From: Aureococcus anophagefferens
Lineage: Eukaryota; Sar; Pelagophyceae; Pelagomonadales; Pelagomonadaceae
Direction: 5' to 3'
DNA length: 46,751 nucleotides
NCBI RefSeq assembly: GCF_000186865.1
Contig: NW_008705571.1
Coordinates: 549,192 to 595,942, forward strand
Below the pieces are notes generated by a model. That model had not been told where the DNA came from, ran no database searches, and was given only the letters and a program-made list of their open reading frames with translations. Below are positions 43,312-46,751 of the stretch, in pieces. Numbering within the stretch: position 1 is the stretch's first letter; the number at the start of each line of letters is the position of its first letter. The translations under genes and the position numbers were made by a program.

Positions 43312-45045
43312 ATGTGGTGGTCTTCGCTCCCGCTCGTCGCGCTCGCGGTCGCGTCGACCTACGGCGACCTGAATCGCGTCGACCGGCAGCGCCTGGGCTT
43401 CGCGGAGAAGCGCTACGCGCAGAACCCGACGCGCGTCGCCGGCGACAAGCCGCGCCGCAGGAAGCGCAAAGCGGTGGTCGACGCCGGCGACGAGACGGTC
43501 TGCAACCTCAAGTCGCGGGCGGGCGCGAAGAAGACGGGCCCGCGCTTCGGGAACCTGGAGTGGCGCGGCGGCGCGCCGTCCGCCGAGGGCCTCGAGTGCA
43601 AGGCGGAGCCCGGGCCCGGGTCCGCGGCGCCGCGCGCGTGCTGCCGCGCGACGGAGAAGACCGTGGAGCTCCTGAGCGACCAGTGGCGGCGCCACTTCAC
43701 GCGCGTCGCGCGGCGCGCGGCGGAGTCGGAGAAGACGAGCCTCGAGGACGCCGCGCGCGCGTGGCGGTGCTTCCCGAGCGTCGTCGTCATCGGCGCGCAG
43801 AAGAGCGGGTCCACGGCCCTCGCGGGCCACCTCATGCACCACCCGAGCGTCGACTTCAGCCGCGTCAAGGAGCTGCACTACTTTGACAAGAACGAGTCGC
43901 AGTGCCTCGGCGCGCTGCCGTACCTGCTCCAGTACCCGCCGATGCGAGCCGCCGCGATCACGGCGGAGGCGACGCCGTTCTACGTCGCGGACCTCCACTC
44001 CTGCGGCCGCATCCGGTCGCAGCTCGGCCCGCGGACGACGCTCGTGACCCTCGTCCGCGAGCCCGTCGCGCGCGCGTACTCGGAGTACCAGATGAAGCAC
44101 CGGCGCGTCGAGGGCCAGGACGCCTTCGCCGGGGCCCTCGCCGAGCACGCGGCGGCGGTCCTGCGCTGCGTGCTCCTCGTCGGCCCGCGCAACGCGACGC
44201 GGGGCCTCCGCGCGTGCTCGCCGGACGCGCTCACGGAGGAGCCCAAGTTCCCGCAGTTTTCCGTCTCCGTCTCCGTCCAGCTCAAGAAGCGGCTCGCGCA
44301 GACCCAGGGCGCCGACGGGCTGCTGGGCTGGGTCCGCGACTGCTTCTGGGCCGAGAAGCGGAGCGGCGGCGACGGCGAGCCGTTCCCCGCGGACCTCGCG
44401 CGGCGGGTCTTCTTCGACGGCACGGACAAGTTCGGCCCCGAGCGGCCGCTGGTCGCGAGCGACGTCAAGTTCGACGCGGGCGAGTGCTTCAGCGACGGCA
44501 CGCGCGAGCGCATCGGCGACCTCGACGGCATCATGCGCGCGGAGATCAAGTACCTCGCCGACTGCGCGCGGACCAACTACCCGCGCTGGCCCGCGCCCTT
44601 CCCGCCGACGGGCGCCGAGGCCGCGGCCTACATCACCAAGTGCGTCCAGATCCGCACGGGCATCTCGAACCAGTACGTCTACCGGAGCCTCTACGCCGCG
44701 CAGCTCCACCGCTGCGTCGGCAGCGGCGTGTCCCGGGACCAGCTCCTCGTCCTCGACTCCGACGACCTGCGCCACGAGCCCCAGGACGTGCTCGACGTCC
44801 TCGCGGACCACGCGGGCATCCCGCAGCACGCCTTCGACGCCGCGCTCCTCAAGGACGCCGACGCGCTGCAGGCGAGCCTCAAGGAGAAGTTCCCGTCCTT
44901 CGAGAACTCGGGCTGGCGCCTCGAGTCGTCCTACACGCAGCCCATGCCCGAGAAGCTCCGCTCGGACCTCGCGCGCTTCTTCGGGCCCCACAACGAGCTC
45001 CTCTACGCCTTCGCGGGCCGGCGCTTCAACTGGCCCGACCGCTAA
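43312..45045 (+). CDS. Secretory-pathway sulfotransferase (PAPS-dependent)
   Basis: 577 residues from ATG 43312; the leader MWWSSLPLVALAVASTYG suggests a type II membrane anchor or signal peptide into the Golgi. The 5'-phosphosulfate loop is VVVIGAQKSGSTALAGHL (about 159-176). The 3'-phosphate-binding motif is LVREPVARAYSEYQMKHR (about 247-264), as in heparan, chondroitin and related sulfotransferases. HYFDKNESQ and EATPFYV between them fit the family. A Cys-rich insert occurs after, and the C-terminal part (VLDSDDLRHEPQDVLDVLADHAG, FFGPHNELLYAFAGRRFNW) matches the typical end of carbohydrate sulfotransferases. It probably sulfates a surface or wall polysaccharide. Single exon; stop overlaps that of the convergent gene. 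Confidence 0.85.
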   Translation: MWWSSLPLVALAVASTYGDLNRVDRQRLGFAEKRYAQNPTRVAGDKPRRRKRKAVVDAGDETVCNLKSRAGAKKTGPRFGNLEWRGGAPSAEGLECKAEPGPGSAAPRACCRATEKTVELLSDQWRRHFTRVARRAAESEKTSLEDAARAWRCFPSVVVIGAQKSGSTALAGHLMHHPSVDFSRVKELHYFDKNESQCLGALPYLLQYPPMRAAAITAEATPFYVADLHSCGRIRSQLGPRTTLVTLVREPVARAYSEYQMKHRRVEGQDAFAGALAEHAAAVLRCVLLVGPRNATRGLRACSPDALTEEPKFPQFSVSVSVQLKKRLAQTQGADGLLGWVRDCFWAEKRSGGDGEPFPADLARRVFFDGTDKFGPERPLVASDVKFDAGECFSDGTRERIGDLDGIMRAEIKYLADCARTNYPRWPAPFPPTGAEAAAYITKCVQIRTGISNQYVYRSLYAAQLHRCVGSGVSRDQLLVLDSDDLRHEPQDVLDVLADHAGIPQHAFDAALLKDADALQASLKEKFPSFENSGWRLESSYTQPMPEKLRSDLARFFGPHNELLYAFAGRRFNWPDR

Positions 45046-45514
45046 ATCTTACCGTGCCGCGCGAGCAGGTGGAGGTTGAGCAGGTCCCCGACGAGGACGC
45101 AGAGGTGGAAGTCCTCGTGGCCGGACCAGCGGCGCGGCGAGTGCCACGCGAGCGGGACGTCGTCCTGGAGCACCCAGGACAGCAGGCCGACGGCGTAGAC
45201 GGCGACCTGGCACGCGTAGGCGCGCTGCGGGAAGCAGGCCATGCCCTGGGCGACGGCGCAGCCGGCGAGCACGCAGACCTGCAGCGCGCTCTGGATCGCG
45301 CGGCAGCGCTTCTCGCGCGGCCAGACGCGGCGCAGGATAAGAATTTACCGGAGAGGAATTGCAGGGGCGCTGGTTGTTTGTGTGCTGCGGTCGCGATCCA
45401 GACGGCCAGGGATACCCCCTGGATGCCGTGGAGCCAGCCTCGCGTGATGGTCTTGTGCTCTCCCGTGACGTAGCGTGTGTGGCAGCCCCAGCGTTGCTTC
45501 TGGAGGCGCGCCAT
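45042..45514 (-). CDS. PAQR / hemolysin-III-like membrane protein, exons only partly resolved
   Basis: The C-terminal exon (to TAG 45042-45044) reads SALQVCVLAGCAVAQGMACF, AYACQVAVYAVGLLSWVL and RRWSGHEDFHLCVLVGDLLN. The phrase GHEDFHLCVL resembles the SHQLFHVCVLLG end of PAQR receptors and hemolysin III, where His residues bind zinc. Upstream, ATG 45514 opens MARLQKQRWGC... and the helix GWLHGIQGVSLAVWIATAA in a different frame. An intron containing GGTAAATTCTTATCC (about 45348) must lie between, but no donor and acceptor pair I tried keeps frame. PAQR proteins usually have seven helices, so a longer or damaged gene is likely. Confidence 0.4.
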
Positions 45515-46101
45515 GCTCGAGCTCTTGTCGGTGTCGGTTCAACTTCAACTTCAACTTTGATATTCGGGATGGGTGCGGCGACGGGCGCGCGCGCGCGGGG
45601 GTTTGTGCGTCGGTCGAGCAGCGAGAGTTTCAGCGGGGGCGAGGCGCGGCGGACGGCGAGGGGCGTTGTACGGCGCGAGGAAACGGGCGTATTCGGGCGT
45701 CAAAAGTGTCCGGTGCAGGGTACTTGGGAGTACTTGGCAATGGTCGCCGAGAAACCCGCACGATTTGGACTTGGGCGTTTTCAGAGAAGTGGTGGGAGTC
45801 GATGAGTCGTAGTAGTAGTCGTCCGAGTAGTCGATCACTATGAAGATAAAACCCGCACGAAAGCGGCTTGGTTTTAAAGGTCTTGTCTTCTGGAGTAGAG
45901 TGTTGCGTCGGGAGACGCAGATGAGAAACCCGCACAAAAAGACACGGGTTTCGTTTTTGGGTTGGGTTGGTTCGCTCCAATTGGAGCTGTATTGGTTTTG
46001 TGTTTGAGTTGATTGGGGGGGAGCGCGAAAGAGATGGATCGACGTGCAGCTCGACTCTCGGAAGAGGGCGCACAGAAGCTCGCTGTCTGCTTTCACATTA
46101 A
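45515..46101. other. rDNA-flanking spacer with a thrice-repeated 10-bp motif
   Basis: GC content falls sharply and codon periodicity is lost. AAACCCGCAC occurs at 45752-45761, 45849-45858 and 45926-45935, all in the same direction, downstream of the 28S 3' end as transcribed. Also present are a TTCAAC triplet repeat (about 45537-45556) and a GTAGTAGTAGTCGTC run near 45810. Open frames here look non-coding. It is probably external spacer, perhaps with pol I termination sites. Confidence 0.5.
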
Positions 46102-46452
46102 CAAATCGCCGGAACAAGAGGCTGAATCTCAGCAGATCGTAGGACAAAGCCTACTCTCATGCTTACAATACCCCGTTCCATATTTAAGTCGTCTACAAAG
46201 GATTTATCCCTCCCAACATTCGAAATTGCGATGGAGTATGATGCTCGGCCGAAGCCTATCGTGATGCGTGTAACATCGGGAGAGGTGAATATCGTCGCTT
46301 TCCAGCATGGATTCTGACTTAGAGGCGTTCAGTCATAATCCTACAGATGGTAGCTTCGCGGCACTAGCTGTTCAGCTAACCGCAATGACCAAATATCTGA
46401 ACCAACGGTTCCTCTCGTACTAAGTTAGATTACTGTCGCGACAACCGTTCAT

Positions 46453-46507
<55 letters not shown>

Positions 46508-46610
46508 GTTAGTGGGTGAACAATCCTACACTTGGTGACTTCTGCGACACAATGATAGGAAGAGCCGACATCGAAGAATCAAAAAGCAACGTCGCTATGA
46601 ACGCTTGGCT

Positions 46611-46653
<43 letters not shown>

Positions 46654-46751
46654 AGCTTCAAATTCGAAAGATCTAAAGGATCGATAGGCCATGCTTTCAC
46701 AGTTTGTATTCATACTGAAAATCAAAATCAAGTCAGCGTTTACCCTTTTTT
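46102..46751 (-). rRNA. 28S (large subunit) ribosomal RNA, 3' portion; 5' part outside window
   Basis: The minus strand contains universally conserved large-subunit sequence: the sarcin-ricin loop AGTACGAGAGGAACC (46421-46407), CCACAGGGATAACTGGCTTG, ACGTGAGCTGGGTTTAGACC, and near the 3' end CGACTTAAATATGGAACGGG and GAGATTCAGCC. The 3' end is placed near 46102 by analogy with other eukaryotic 28S genes, where the mature RNA ends shortly after GAGATTCAGCC. The gene runs off the window. No intron or insertion is seen in the visible part. Confidence 0.95.

Noticed and set aside
45551..46147. Minus-strand frame in the rDNA spacer running into 28S
   Set aside because: It crosses into rRNA sequence and has random composition; rDNA spacer is the better explanation.
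1..46751. CRISPR arrays, tRNA genes, prophage or bacterial operons
   Set aside because: No regularly spaced repeats, no convincing tRNA B-box with cloverleaf, and introns plus eukaryotic rRNA exclude a bacterial origin.

Overview
This window is nuclear DNA from a very GC-rich eukaryote. It has short spliceosomal introns, a pol III type 5S rRNA gene, the 3' end of a eukaryotic 28S rRNA gene, and gene families such as ISWI-type chromatin remodeler, Elongator Elp3, DHHC acyltransferase, SLC25 carrier and a U2AF-like splicing factor. Secreted LPMO-like and DOPA-dioxygenase-like proteins, a bacterial-type DnaG primase with a possible organelle leader, a tail-anchored Elp3 and introner-type introns point to a photosynthetic stramenopile. 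A pelagophyte such as Aureococcus is my best guess, but this is inference from content and not a database match.

Layout. 1-5.3 kb: a partial Pro/Thr-rich secreted protein (-), a secreted multi-domain DOPA-dioxygenase-like protein carrying two introner elements (-), an SLC25-like carrier (+) and an MTHFSD/5-formyl-THF cyclo-ligase-like protein (+). 5.5-8 kb: a secreted Fringe-type glycosyltransferase-like gene (+), whose last 66 bp are present in four tandem copies, and an unrecognised protein (-). 8.2-13.9 kb: tail-anchored Elp3 (+), DHYC-type palmitoyltransferase (-) and a ClpX-like ATPase (-) whose 5' end falls in an assembly gap. 14-17.7 kb: HAD phosphatase-like (+), LPMO-like (-) and ankyrin (+) genes. 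17.8-25 kb: one 2381-residue protein of repeated beta-rich modules (-). 25-31 kb: a spliced helical-repeat protein (+), primase (-) and U2AF-like RRM protein (+). 31-40.7 kb: a small protein (-), a polytopic membrane protein (+), a coiled-coil/beta protein (+), an ISWI-PHD remodeler (-), a methyltransferase with introner-like introns (-) and a coiled-coil protein (+). 40.8-46.75 kb: 5S rRNA (-), a fragmented membrane protein (+), a JmjC/cupin-like protein (-), a sulfotransferase (+), a PAQR/hemolysin-III-like gene (-), then rDNA spacer and 28S rRNA (-).

Genes are packed closely. Some convergent pairs have abutting or overlapping stop codons, and divergent pairs share 70-325 bp. Three themes recur: (1) introner-like introns bounded by 8-bp duplications, where removing one duplication copy plus the element restores the reading frame in all five cases, mostly implying GC-AG splicing; (2) short tandem duplications at gene boundaries, two of which copy a stop codon; (3) strong acidic, SR-like or Pro-rich low-complexity tails. 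The protein genes look like ordinary, functionally mixed nuclear genes and I see no operon-like system.
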